A stretch of DNA of 64,000 nucleotides, taken from JAIVJG01 sp964236735 (GTDB lineage Bacteria > Acidobacteriota > Blastocatellia > Pyrinomonadales > Pyrinomonadaceae). Positions within the stretch are counted from its first letter, which is position 1. Each line of letters opens with the position of its first letter. A program made the position numbers and the translations under genes. The stretch spans positions 68,207 to 132,206 of the forward strand of contig CAXSFM010000013.1 in assembly GCA_964236735.1 (NCBI GenBank), read 5' to 3'. The notes under the pieces are model-generated. The model did no database searches. It saw only the letters and a program-made list of their open reading frames with translations, and had not been told where the DNA came from. Below are positions 25,080 through 33,495 of the stretch, one piece after another.

Positions 25080-25107
25080 TCGACACATCGTTTGAAATCG
25101 GTATAAT
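25080..25107 (+). promoter_or_regulatory. Sigma-70-type promoter of the permease genes
   Basis: TCGACA (25080-25085; one mismatch to TTGACA), a 16-bp spacer, then a perfect TATAAT (25102-25107). Predicted transcription would begin near 25114 and leave a leader of about 140 nt before the ATG at 25256. Confidence 0.65.
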
Positions 25108-25255
25108 GCGCCAACGCTCTGCATCAACTCGGACAGGCGTCGGGATTCATTCGTCGCGACTCGCGGCAGCAAAAGTTTTCTTGCCGTCAACGCGCGACAT
25201 CCTTCGCCGTCAGGGTTTCACTTCTGTCTTAACTGGAAAAGTCGAAAGGTAGCTT

Positions 25256-26794
25256 ATGGCTGAAGCGTCAACCGCTGAAGACAAGGGCACTGGGTTTATA
25301 CGCGGCCTCGGCCTGCTCGATTCGACGATGATTGTCGCCGGTTCGATGATCGGCTCCGGCATCTTCATCGTCTCCGGCGGGATTTCCAAACAGGTCGGCT
25401 CGCCCGGCTGGTTGCTCGTCGTCTGGATCGTCACGGGACTCCTGACGCTGATGGCCGCGCTCTCTTACGGCGAACTCGCGGCGATGATGCCGAAGGCCGG
25501 CGGCCAGTACGTTTACTTGCGCGAAGCCTTCTCGCCGATGTGGGGATTCCTCTACGGCTGGACGCTCTTTCTCGTCATCCAGACGGGAACCATCGCCGCC
25601 GTCGGCGTGGGCTTCGCGCGCTATCTCGGCGTGTTGTATCCATCCGTCGGCGAATCGAAATACATCATCGAACCCATCGAGATCAGCACGAACTACGCCA
25701 TCTCGCTCTCAACCGCGCAACTCGTCGGCATCCTGCTCATCGTGCTGCTGACCTTGATGAACACGCGCGGCCTGAAGCTCGGCAAGTTGATTCAGAATAC
25801 GTTCACGACGGCGAAACTCGGCGCGCTGCTCGTGCTCATTCTGCTTGGGCTGTTAATTGGCGCACGCTCCGGCGCGCTTCAAGCGAACTTCAGCAACTTC
25901 TGGGCGGTGCGCGGCTCGCTCGACGACTTCGGCGGCGGCTTGACGGCGGCGACCGCGTTCGGACTCTTCGTCGGCATCTGCGTCGCGCAGACCGGCTCGC
26001 TCTTTTCCGCCGACGCCTGGAATAACATCACGTTTACCGCCGGTGAAGTCAAAAATCCGAAGCGTAATATTCCGCTCTCGCTCGCGCTCGGCACGGGCAT
26101 CGTCATCGCGCTCTACCTGCTGGCGAACGTCGCGTATCTGGCGACACTCCCCTTCGATAAAATTCAGGGCGCAGACCGCGTCGCGTCGGATACGGCGAAC
26201 GTCATTTTTCCGGGACGCGGAGCCATCGTGATGGCCGTCGCGATTATGATTTCGACCTTCGGGTGCAACAACGGTTTGATTCTGGCGGGCGCGCGCGCTT
26301 ACTACGCGATGGCGCGCGACGGTCTTTTCTTCAAAGCCGTCGGACGTTTGAACGACCAGCGCGTGCCGCTCTGGGGCTTAATCATACAGGGCATCTGGGC
26401 GGCTCTGCTCGTCCTGCCGCGCACGATCAAACACGACGCCGCCGGGCATGTGACGGGTTACGGCAACCTCTACGGCAACCTGCTCGACTACGTCATCTCC
26501 GCCGCGCTCATCTTTTACATTCTGACCATCGCCGGCATCTTCCGCCTGCGACAGACGCGCCCCGACGCCGAGCGTCCATACAAAGCCTTCGGCTATCCGG
26601 TCATCCCCGCGCTCTACATCATCGGCGCTTCCGTCATCCTCGTCGTGCTGTTCATCTATCAGACCGCGACGACGTGGCCGGGACTGATCATCATCCTGAC
26701 GGGCGTCCCCGTCTATTTCGTCTGGCGCAAAATCGGCGTGCCTTCGCACGATGAGCCGGCTATCGAGTCGGACGCAGATCGTTCGGATTTATAA
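25256..26794 (+). CDS. APC-family amino-acid permease
   Basis: A 512-aa integral membrane protein with about 12 hydrophobic segments. The APC signature in helix 1 is unmistakable (STMIVAGSMIGSGIFIVSGGISKQVG). It also has the ALSYGELAAMMPKAGGQYVYLREAF block of helix 2/3 and FGCNNGLILAGARAYYAMARDGLFFK in the later half, typical of LAT/AAT-type exchangers and their prokaryotic relatives. It moves amino acids across the inner membrane; the exact substrate is not readable. AAAGG precedes the ATG at 6 bp. It is followed by a second APC permease 53 bp downstream. Confidence 0.93.
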   Translation: MAEASTAEDKGTGFIRGLGLLDSTMIVAGSMIGSGIFIVSGGISKQVGSPGWLLVVWIVTGLLTLMAALSYGELAAMMPKAGGQYVYLREAFSPMWGFLYGWTLFLVIQTGTIAAVGVGFARYLGVLYPSVGESKYIIEPIEISTNYAISLSTAQLVGILLIVLLTLMNTRGLKLGKLIQNTFTTAKLGALLVLILLGLLIGARSGALQANFSNFWAVRGSLDDFGGGLTAATAFGLFVGICVAQTGSLFSADAWNNITFTAGEVKNPKRNIPLSLALGTGIVIALYLLANVAYLATLPFDKIQGADRVASDTANVIFPGRGAIVMAVAIMISTFGCNNGLILAGARAYYAMARDGLFFKAVGRLNDQRVPLWGLIIQGIWAALLVLPRTIKHDAAGHVTGYGNLYGNLLDYVISAALIFYILTIAGIFRLRQTRPDAERPYKAFGYPVIPALYIIGASVILVVLFIYQTATTWPGLIIILTGVPVYFVWRKIGVPSHDEPAIESDADRSDL

Positions 26795-26847
26795 TCGCCT
26801 GCTATCGAAATTTCTGAGATTGTTTTGCTCGTTCGTGGAGGATAAAA

Positions 26848-28482
26848 ATGGCTAATCCACTTTTCCGAACCAAACCGCTCGCGCTGCTGCTGGCGGAGAT
26901 GGAGGGCGATAACCGCCTGCATCGCGTGCTCGGCCCCGTCCAACTGACGGCGCTCGGCGTCGGCGCGATTATTGGCACCGGCATCTTTATTTTGACCGGC
27001 GTCGCGGCGCACGACCGCACCGGCCCGGCGCTCATGCTCTCGTTCGTGATGGCGGGACTGGCGTGCGTCTTCGCCGCGCTCTGCTACGCGGAGTTCGCCT
27101 CGATGGTGCCCGTCGCCGGCTCTGCTTACACCTACGCTTATGCCACGCTCGGCGAACTCTTCGCGTGGATTATCGGCTGGGACTTGATCCTCGAATACGC
27201 CGTCGGCTCGGCCACCGTCGCGCACGGGTGGTCGGCTCACTTTCAAGAATTTACGCCGCTCTTCGGCTTTCATGTACCGGACATCATACGCTCCGCCCCG
27301 TACAATTATTGCGTGAGCGTCGGGGGCATGTGCCCGACGACGGGTTTCGTGCGAACCGGCTCTTACTTCGATCTGCCAGCCGTGCTCATCACGTTCCTGC
27401 TGACGATTGTTCTCGTCAAGGGCATCAAAGAGAGCGCGAGTTTCAACGCCGTGATGGTGGGCATCAAGCTCGTCATCGTGCTGATGGTCATCGGCATCGG
27501 TGGCTACTTAGTTGCCACGGTTTACGGCACGGCCAACTGGCATCCGTTCGCGCCCTACGGCTACACGGGCGTGAGCTTCTTCGGCAATACGCTCTTCGGC
27601 CAGACGGCGGCGGGCGGCGAGCCGCTCGGCATGTTCGCTGGCGCGGCGATTATCTTCTTCGCCTACATCGGATTCGACTCCGTCTCCGTCCACTCGGAAG
27701 AAGCGATCAACCCTGAGAAGAGCGTGCCCATCGGCATCATCGCGTCGCTCATCATCTGCACCATCCTCTACATCGCTGTCTCGGCGGTCTTGACGGCGAT
27801 GGTTCCCTACAAAGAAATCAACATTGACGCTCCTGTAGTTGACGCCTTCAAGCGCGCCGGTTTGACGTGGATGCAATATCTTGTCGCGGCGGGCGCGATG
27901 ACGGGCATCACTTCCGTCTTGCTCGTGATGATGCTTAGTCAGCCGCGCGTGATGCTCGCGCTGGCGCGCGACGGCCTCGTCCCCAAAGGCTTCTTCGGCG
28001 ACATCCATCCGAAATTCCGCACGCCGTGGAAGTCAACAATCCTGACGGGCTTGTTCGTCGCGGTGATGGCCGGACTCATCCCTCTGAGCATTCTCGCGGA
28101 AATGACGAGCATCGGCACGCTCTTCGCTTTCGTTATTGTCTGCGGCGCGGTGCTCGTCATGCGCCGGACGAACCCGGACGCGAGACGACCCTTCCGCGCG
28201 CCGTTCGTGCCGCTCGTCCCGATTCTGGGGATTCTCACCTGCCTGCTTTTGATGTTCTCGCTGCCGGTTGAGAACTGGTATCGCCTGATTATTTGGCTGC
28301 TCATCGGTTTCGTTATCTACTTCCTCTACGGGCGCAGGAACAGCGTCATGTCGCGCGAGGGATCGCTTGAGCGCGAGCTTGCGTCGCACGGTGTCTCGCC
28401 CGCCGGTCAGGCCGTCGGCGACCCTGACGCGCCGCCCAACAGTCCCGCTGGAACGGTGGACACGGAAATTAAGAAGAAGTAA
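26848..28482 (+). CDS. APC-family cationic-type amino-acid permease
   Basis: This 544-aa membrane protein resembles the CAT subgroup: N-terminal HRVLGPVQLTALGVGAIIGTGIFILTGVAAHDRTGPALMLSFVMAGLACVFAALCYAEFASMVPVAGSAYTYAYATLGEL and the helix-6 text FFAYIGFDSVSVHSEEAINPEKSVPIGI. About 12-14 hydrophobic segments are visible. The C-terminal tail is soluble and Pro/Gly-rich. Specificity for arginine/lysine-like substrates is family-level inference, interesting because an arginine locus lies nearby. GGAGG precedes the ATG at 6 bp. A hairpin terminator follows. Confidence 0.93.
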   Translation: MANPLFRTKPLALLLAEMEGDNRLHRVLGPVQLTALGVGAIIGTGIFILTGVAAHDRTGPALMLSFVMAGLACVFAALCYAEFASMVPVAGSAYTYAYATLGELFAWIIGWDLILEYAVGSATVAHGWSAHFQEFTPLFGFHVPDIIRSAPYNYCVSVGGMCPTTGFVRTGSYFDLPAVLITFLLTIVLVKGIKESASFNAVMVGIKLVIVLMVIGIGGYLVATVYGTANWHPFAPYGYTGVSFFGNTLFGQTAAGGEPLGMFAGAAIIFFAYIGFDSVSVHSEEAINPEKSVPIGIIASLIICTILYIAVSAVLTAMVPYKEINIDAPVVDAFKRAGLTWMQYLVAAGAMTGITSVLLVMMLSQPRVMLALARDGLVPKGFFGDIHPKFRTPWKSTILTGLFVAVMAGLIPLSILAEMTSIGTLFAFVIVCGAVLVMRRTNPDARRPFRAPFVPLVPILGILTCLLLMFSLPVENWYRLIIWLLIGFVIYFLYGRRNSVMSREGSLERELASHGVSPAGQAVGDPDAPPNSPAGTVDTEIKKK

Positions 28483-28492
28483 TTCTTCGACG

Positions 28493-28534
28493 CTTGAGCG
28501 TCACGTTTGAGACAGACGTGGCGCTCAAGTTCTT
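28493..28534 (+). terminator. Terminator after the second permease
   Basis: CTTGAGCG...ACGT pairs with ACGT...CGCTCAAG (28493-28529, one mismatch) around a 9-nt loop, followed by TTCTTT. Confidence 0.65.
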
Positions 28535-28568
28535 TCCGGCTTGTTGCTTGCGGTTGGAGATGATGACC

Positions 28569-28645
28569 TGTCAGTACCGCGAGCGGAAGCCTCGCAGGTC
28601 TGCTTACCAAACACGACCCGCTCGCTATCGCTCGCGGTACTGACA
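28569..28645. repeat. REP-like element, copy 1 (GTCAGTACCGCGAGCG arms)
   Basis: A perfect 17-bp inverted repeat: TGTCAGTACCGCGAGCG at 28569-28585 and its complement at 28629-28645, with a 43-nt interior that contains CCTCGCAGGT. It is intergenic between a permease gene and a binding-protein gene. The same arm sequence recurs at 29970-30044. Confidence 0.88.
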
Positions 28646-28671
28646 AAAAAGACTCTGCGCCTTGAGATCAC

Positions 28672-29916
28672 ATGCAACTGCAAAAGGTCTGCACATTGCT
28701 GTTTGCGCTCATGCTCACTGTCAGCAGTTGCGGGCGACCAAAGGCGGAAGGCGAACACGTTCCGCCGCGTGATGAGAAAATCAGAATCGGCGCGTTCATG
28801 TCGCTCACCGGCGACACCGCAGACTTCGGCATCTCCGCCACGAACGGCATTCAACTCGCCGTCGAACAGTCGAACGCCACGGGCGGCGTGCGCGGCAAGC
28901 GCATCGAACTCATCGTGCAAGACACGCGCTCCGACGCTTTCGAGACCGCGACGGTCGTCCACAGGCTCGTCGAGCAATCTCACGTCCACGCGCTCTTAGG
29001 CGAGATCATCAGTTCGCGCACGCTCGTCGCGGCCAACGTCGCGCAGGCCGCACACGTCCCGATGCTCACGCCGTCGGCCACCAGCCCGGAAGTCACGACG
29101 CGAGGCGACTACATTTTCCGCAGTTGCTACACAGACCCTTTTCAGGGCGCGGCGCTCGCGCAATTTGCCGCCACTGATTTGCACGCCACGCGCGCCGCCA
29201 TCCTGCTCGACGCAGGGCAGAGCTACTCCGTCCAACTCGCAAAATTTATCCGCGAAGCCTTCGTTGCGCGCGGCGGTCAGATCGTCGCCGAGCAAACTTA
29301 CACGGATGGCGCGCGCGACGACTTCGCGACGCAACTCGCAATCATCAGAGACGCCGCGCCCGATGTCGTCTTCATTCCCGGCTACTATCAGGACGCCGGA
29401 CTCATCGCGCGCGTGGCGCGTCGGATGAAAGTCACCGCGCCCTTCGTCGGCGGCGACGGCTGGGACTCGCGCGGACTCTACGACACGGGCGGCCAAGACA
29501 TCGCCAACTCTTTTTTCTCCAGCCACTACTCGGCGGACGATCCCGACCCGGCGGTGCAGAAATTCGTCGGCGACTATCGCGCCATTTACGGCCAGCAGCC
29601 GGACGCCTTCGCCGCCACCGCTTACGACGCCGCGCGCATTCTGATTGACGCCATCAGCCGCGCCGATTCGCTCGACGCCCCAGCCCTCCGCGACGCGCTC
29701 GCGCGCACCACCAACTTTCCCGGCGTCACCGGCTCCATCACCTTCAACGCGCAGCACGACGCCATGAAGCCCATCGTCATCATCAAAATAGGCGACGCCG
29801 GAAAGTACACCGTCCAGAATCGCGTCACGCCGGAGATGGTCGCGTTGATGCCCGCGAACAATCCCGCGACGAATACAAATTCATCCTCTAAGACGAGAAG
29901 GAGGAAAGGAAGGTGA
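28672..29916 (+). CDS. Periplasmic branched-chain-amino-acid-type binding lipoprotein (orphan)
   Basis: This 414-aa protein has a lipoprotein signal (FALMLTVSSC, Cys at about residue 20). A type-I periplasmic-binding fold of the LivJ/Peripla_BP_6 group follows: KIRIGAFMSLTGDTADFGISATNGIQLAVEQSNATGGVRGKRIELIVQDTRSD, then AATDLHATRAAILLDAGQSYSVQL and YDAARILIDAI. Such proteins capture amino acids for an ABC importer, or act as sensors. No Liv permease or ATPase gene is in the window, so it is an orphan here. The last residues are basic (KTRRRKGR). Confidence 0.92.
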   Translation: MQLQKVCTLLFALMLTVSSCGRPKAEGEHVPPRDEKIRIGAFMSLTGDTADFGISATNGIQLAVEQSNATGGVRGKRIELIVQDTRSDAFETATVVHRLVEQSHVHALLGEIISSRTLVAANVAQAAHVPMLTPSATSPEVTTRGDYIFRSCYTDPFQGAALAQFAATDLHATRAAILLDAGQSYSVQLAKFIREAFVARGGQIVAEQTYTDGARDDFATQLAIIRDAAPDVVFIPGYYQDAGLIARVARRMKVTAPFVGGDGWDSRGLYDTGGQDIANSFFSSHYSADDPDPAVQKFVGDYRAIYGQQPDAFAATAYDAARILIDAISRADSLDAPALRDALARTTNFPGVTGSITFNAQHDAMKPIVIIKIGDAGKYTVQNRVTPEMVALMPANNPATNTNSSSKTRRRKGR

Positions 29917-29969
29917 AGTTTTTATAGGGGTATGCGATTGGATGTGACCTCTGGCGCAGGGACTTATCA

Positions 29970-30044
29970 TCAGTACCGCGAGCGGTAGCCTCGCGGGTCA
30001 TCCTAAGTGAGCCGCACCCGCGAGGTTACCGCTCGCGGTACTGA
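29970..30044. repeat. REP-like element, copy 2 (29-bp arms)
   Basis: Arms at 29970-29998 and 30016-30044 are reverse complements with one mismatch and a 17-nt loop. They begin with TCAGTACCGCGAGCGG, as in copy 1. The element lies between two converging genes and could end transcription in both directions. Confidence 0.92.
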
Positions 30045-30071
30045 CAGGCAGTCGCACTCAATCGTAAATTG

Positions 30072-31457
30072 CTATAAAGATTTTCGCGCAGCATCCAGAG
30101 CTTCGGCGACGCGCTCCGGCGCAGTGCCGCCCGCCTGCGCCTTCGTCTTCAAAGTCTGTTCGAGCGAGAGCGCGTCATAAACATCCTCTTCGATGAGCGG
30201 CGAAAAGCGGCGCAGTTCTTCAATTGAAAGTTCGTGCAATTCTAACTTCTGCTCGATGCCTGTGAGCACCATCCGCCCGACGGCCTCGTGCGCCTCGCGA
30301 AAGGGCGTGCCCTTGCGCGCGAGATAGTCTGCCATCTCCGTCGCGTTCATGTAGCCGAACGACGCGGCATCGCGCGCTCTGTCTTCGCGCAGGCGCACGT
30401 TCCGCAACACCGTCGCCGTCACTTCGAGCGAAGCCTTGACCGTGTCAACCGTATCGAAGACCGCTTCCTTGTCTTCCTGCATGTCCTTGTTGTAGGTGAG
30501 CGGCAGCCCCTTGATCATCGTCAGCAGCGCGAGCGTGTGGCCGAAAACGCGCCCCGCCTTGCCGCGCACCAACTCCATCGCGTCCGGGTTCTTTTTCTGC
30601 GGCATCAGGCTCGACCCCGTCGCCACCGCGTCGCTCAACTCGATGAAGCCGAACTCGGTCGTCGCGTAGATGATGATGTCCTCCGCGAGACGCGAGAGAT
30701 GCGCCATGATAAGACTCGCCGCGCAAGCGAACTCGACGCAGAAGTCGCGGTCACTGACGGCATCGAGACTGTTGCGCGAGACGCCCTCGAACTCAAGCGA
30801 CTGCGCGACACGCTCGCGGTCAATCGGATAACTCGTCCCCGCCAGAGCCGCCGAGCCGAGCGGCAGGACGTTGACGCGCCGGCGCACTTCCGTCAGACGC
30901 TCGCGGTCGCGCCCGAGCATCTCGAAATACGCGAGACACCAATGCGCCCACAATACGGGCTGCGCCCTCTGCAAATGCGTGTAGCCCGGCAGCGCCGCGT
31001 CACGATATTTTTCAGCCAGATCGAGCAGCGCGCTTTGCGCGGCACGCAAGGTTGACGTTGTCTCGTCAATTTCTCCACGCAGCCACAGACGCAGAGCCGT
31101 CGCCACTTGATCGTTACGGCTGCGTCCCGTGTGAAGCTTGCGTCCCGCGTCGCCGATCAATTCGATGAGACGCGCTTCGATGAACGAATGCACGTCCTCC
31201 GCACGCTCGTCGTCGAAGAACGAAGCCCCCTGAACGTTTGCACGTTCAAGAAGCCGTCGCAGCCCATCGCCTATGCGCTCCGCGTCTTCGACGCTCAACA
31301 CCTTCGCATCGCGCAAGCCTTCGGCGTGAGCGATGCTGGCGCGCACGTCCGCCTCGAAGAGTCTTTGGTCAAAACCGAACGAGCGGTTAAAGCTCGCGAA
31401 GCCCGCATCAATCTGACCCTGAAAACGTCCGCCCCATAAATTTTTCGCTTCATTCAT
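30072..31457 (-). CDS. argH: Argininosuccinate lyase
   Basis: This 461-aa enzyme performs the last step of arginine synthesis, splitting argininosuccinate into arginine and fumarate. It starts MNEAKNLWGGRFQG and contains HTGRSRNDQVATALRLWLR and the fumarase/lyase superfamily signature GSSLMPQKKNPDAMELVRGKAGR with the catalytic Ser loop. Length and order are typical. It is encoded divergently from argR; the 172-bp region between them carries repeated TATGCA motifs that may serve as an ArgR operator for both directions. Confidence 0.97.
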   Translation of the reverse strand: MNEAKNLWGGRFQGQIDAGFASFNRSFGFDQRLFEADVRASIAHAEGLRDAKVLSVEDAERIGDGLRRLLERANVQGASFFDDERAEDVHSFIEARLIELIGDAGRKLHTGRSRNDQVATALRLWLRGEIDETTSTLRAAQSALLDLAEKYRDAALPGYTHLQRAQPVLWAHWCLAYFEMLGRDRERLTEVRRRVNVLPLGSAALAGTSYPIDRERVAQSLEFEGVSRNSLDAVSDRDFCVEFACAASLIMAHLSRLAEDIIIYATTEFGFIELSDAVATGSSLMPQKKNPDAMELVRGKAGRVFGHTLALLTMIKGLPLTYNKDMQEDKEAVFDTVDTVKASLEVTATVLRNVRLREDRARDAASFGYMNATEMADYLARKGTPFREAHEAVGRMVLTGIEQKLELHELSIEELRRFSPLIEEDVYDALSLEQTLKTKAQAGGTAPERVAEALDAARKSL

Positions 31458-31581
31458 CTCTGTTTGTTACCCCGTCGCATTTTAATGTGCCTCGTCACGC
31501 TGGCCGGAAACTTTAATTCATTCTCAAACTTTTCGCCTGATCCTGCGTCCTAACTTGGCAGAGGTGCATCTTCCGTGTTAT

Positions 31582-31624
31582 TTTATGCATCTATGCACAA
31601 GATATGCAAATTTACTGCATAGCA
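31582..31624. promoter_or_regulatory. Putative ArgR operator region
   Basis: A TATGCA-7 nt-TGCATA palindrome (about 31603-31621) and adjacent ATGCAT/ATGCAC copies (about 31585-31597) lie just upstream of argR, in the argH-argR divergent gap. Classical ARG boxes are similar-sized palindromes, but with TGAAT/ATTCA half sites, so this would be a variant. Assignment rests on position and symmetry. Confidence 0.5.
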
Positions 31625-31629
31625 CAGCT

Positions 31630-32046
31630 ATGGATAAAGAGAAACGGCAACAGAAAATACTGAGCCTGATTCGTGCGCGCCGCATCGGGACGCAGGCCGA
31701 ATTGACGAATCATCTCGAACGCACGGGCATCGTCGCCACGCAGTCGAGCGTCTCGCGCGATCTCGTCGAACTCGGCGTGGTGAAGCGGCGCGGCCAGTAT
31801 GCCTTGCCGCATAGTTCTGACAAGGCGGCGGCGCGCGGTCTGTTGAGCCTCGAAGCGGCGGGCGACTGTCTCGTCGTCGCGAGGTGCGAGCCGGGACTCG
31901 CCTCGGCGGTCGCAGTTGATATAGACCGCGCGGCGTTCACGGAAATTGTCGGGACGCTGGCCGGTGAAGACACGGTCTTCGTCGCGGTGCGTGAAAAGAA
32001 AGCACAACGCACGGCGTTGAAGAAAATCTGGGAGTTGTTTGGGTGA
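31630..32046 (+). CDS. argR: Arginine repressor
   Basis: A 138-aa ArgR. The N-terminal winged helix is KRQQKILSLIRARRIGTQAELTNHLERTGIVATQSSVSRDLVELGVVKRRGQYALP, with the SSVSRD recognition-helix motif. The C-terminal oligomerisation and arginine-binding domain contains GLASAVAVDIDRAAFTEIVGTLAGEDTVFVAV (GT-x-AGDDT-type motif). It represses arginine genes when arginine is high. The ATG at 31630 was chosen because upstream codons run through the operator-like repeats and lack homology. It heads the plus-strand arg cluster. Confidence 0.95.
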   Translation: MDKEKRQQKILSLIRARRIGTQAELTNHLERTGIVATQSSVSRDLVELGVVKRRGQYALPHSSDKAAARGLLSLEAAGDCLVVARCEPGLASAVAVDIDRAAFTEIVGTLAGEDTVFVAVREKKAQRTALKKIWELFG

Positions 32047-32140
32047 GCAGCAGAAGCCGGGGGGTAGAGGCTGGTTAAAATACTGGTAAGCTGATTACCT
32101 TCTGGTCTCCAGTTTCAGTCTCTTAAATTAAGGAGAGAGC

Positions 32141-33337
32141 GTGACGGAAAAGAAGATTAATAAAATCGTGCTGGCGTATTCGGGCGGTTTGGATACGTCT
32201 GTGATGCTGCACTGGCTGCGCGTCAACTACGGGTGCGAGGTCGTCTGTTATTGCGCGGATGTGGGGCAGGGCGACGAGTTGACGGGACTCGATGAGAAGG
32301 CGCGGGCGGGCGGCGCGTCGAAACTTTACGTCGAGGATTTGCGGCAGGAGTTCGTCGAGGATTACGTGTGGCCGGCGGTCAAGTCGAACGCGCTTTATGA
32401 AGGCGTCTATCTGCTCGGCACGTCGCTCGCGCGTCCCGTGATTGCGAAGCGTCAGATTGAAATCGCGCGGCGCGAAGGGGCGGACGCGGTGGCGCACGGC
32501 GCGACGGGCAAGGGCAACGATCAAGTGCGTTTTGAGCTGACTTATTACGCGCTGGAGCCGGATATTAAGGTCGTCGCCCCCTGGCGCGAGTGGGAGTTTA
32601 AGGGACGCAGCGACCTCATCGCTTATTGTCGGCAACACGCAATTCCGGTCACGGCGACGGCAGAGAAACCTTATTCGATGGATCGCAATTTGATGCACGT
32701 CTCTTATGAGGGCGGCATTCTCGAAGACCCCTGGGCGGAGCCGCCGGCAGACATTTTTCAGATGACGGTCGCGCCGGAAAAGGCGAGCGCGGAAGCCGAG
32801 TACGTCGTCATCGGTTTTGCAAAGGGAGTGCCCATGAGCGTCAACGGCGAGGAGTTGGGCGCGGTTGAATTGTTGACGCGGCTCAATGAGATTGGCGGCG
32901 CGCACGGCATCGGGCGTGTTGATCTCGTCGAAAATCGTTTCGTCGGGATGAAGTCGCGCGGCGTCTATGAAACTCCGGGCGTGACGATTTTGCAGGCGGC
33001 GCATCGCGCGCTCGAATCCATCACACTGGATAGGGAAGTGCTGCGGCTGCGCGATAGTTTAAGTTTGAAGTTCGCCGAGAGCATCTACTACGGTTTCTGG
33101 TTCGCGCCCGAATCAGAATTGATGCGAAAAATTATTGACGAGACGCAAGTGAACGTGACGGGCGAAGTGCGCTTGAAATTCTATCGAGGCAACACGATTG
33201 TGGTTGGACGCCGCTCGCCGAACTCGCTCTACAGTGAGCGCCTTGCGACCTTCGAGGCCGACACGATTTATAACCAGCGCGATGCCGAAGGGTTCATCAA
33301 ACTCAACGCGCTTCGCCTGCGAGCGCAAAAGCAGTGA
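32141..33337 (+). CDS. argG: Argininosuccinate synthase
   Basis: A 398-aa ATP-dependent ligase joining citrulline and aspartate. The N-terminal PP-loop is IVLAYSGGLDTSVMLHWL. Other signature text includes GATGKGNDQVRFELTYYALEPDIKVVAPWREW, SMDRNLMHVSYEGGILEDPW and GIGRVDLVENRFVGMKSRGVYETPG. It starts with GTG at 32141 behind AAGGAG at 5 bp. It follows argR by 94 bp and precedes the P-loop gene, from which it is separated by a composite palindromic repeat. Confidence 0.97.
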   Translation: MTEKKINKIVLAYSGGLDTSVMLHWLRVNYGCEVVCYCADVGQGDELTGLDEKARAGGASKLYVEDLRQEFVEDYVWPAVKSNALYEGVYLLGTSLARPVIAKRQIEIARREGADAVAHGATGKGNDQVRFELTYYALEPDIKVVAPWREWEFKGRSDLIAYCRQHAIPVTATAEKPYSMDRNLMHVSYEGGILEDPWAEPPADIFQMTVAPEKASAEAEYVVIGFAKGVPMSVNGEELGAVELLTRLNEIGGAHGIGRVDLVENRFVGMKSRGVYETPGVTILQAAHRALESITLDREVLRLRDSLSLKFAESIYYGFWFAPESELMRKIIDETQVNVTGEVRLKFYRGNTIVVGRRSPNSLYSERLATFEADTIYNQRDAEGFIKLNALRLRAQKQ

Positions 33338-33349
33338 CAGGGACAAAAG

Positions 33350-33476
33350 CAGTGGCGAGTGGCGAGTGACAAGTGACGAGCAGGAAGAAGGAAGAGATGA
33401 TTGATGAATGATGATTGAAATTCAAAAGTGTCTCTTCCTTATATTCATCATTTATCATTCCGCATTCATCATTCGT
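33350..33476. repeat. Composite heptamer-repeat element
   Basis: A run of GAGTGGC/GAGTGAC/AAGTGAC words (33350-33383), with no complementary arm nearby, is followed by a second inverted repeat with ATGATTG/ATGAATG words. The arms of the latter are about 33394-33423 and 33441-33475. Two word families are joined in one gap between argG and the next gene. Confidence 0.75.
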
Positions 33477-33495
33477 TTTTGAAGTGGAGGATTTT

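Noticed and set aside
29960..30050. Riboswitch or tRNA-like fold between the binding-protein gene and argH
   Set aside because: The fold is fully explained by the REP-like inverted repeat, which recurs at 28569.
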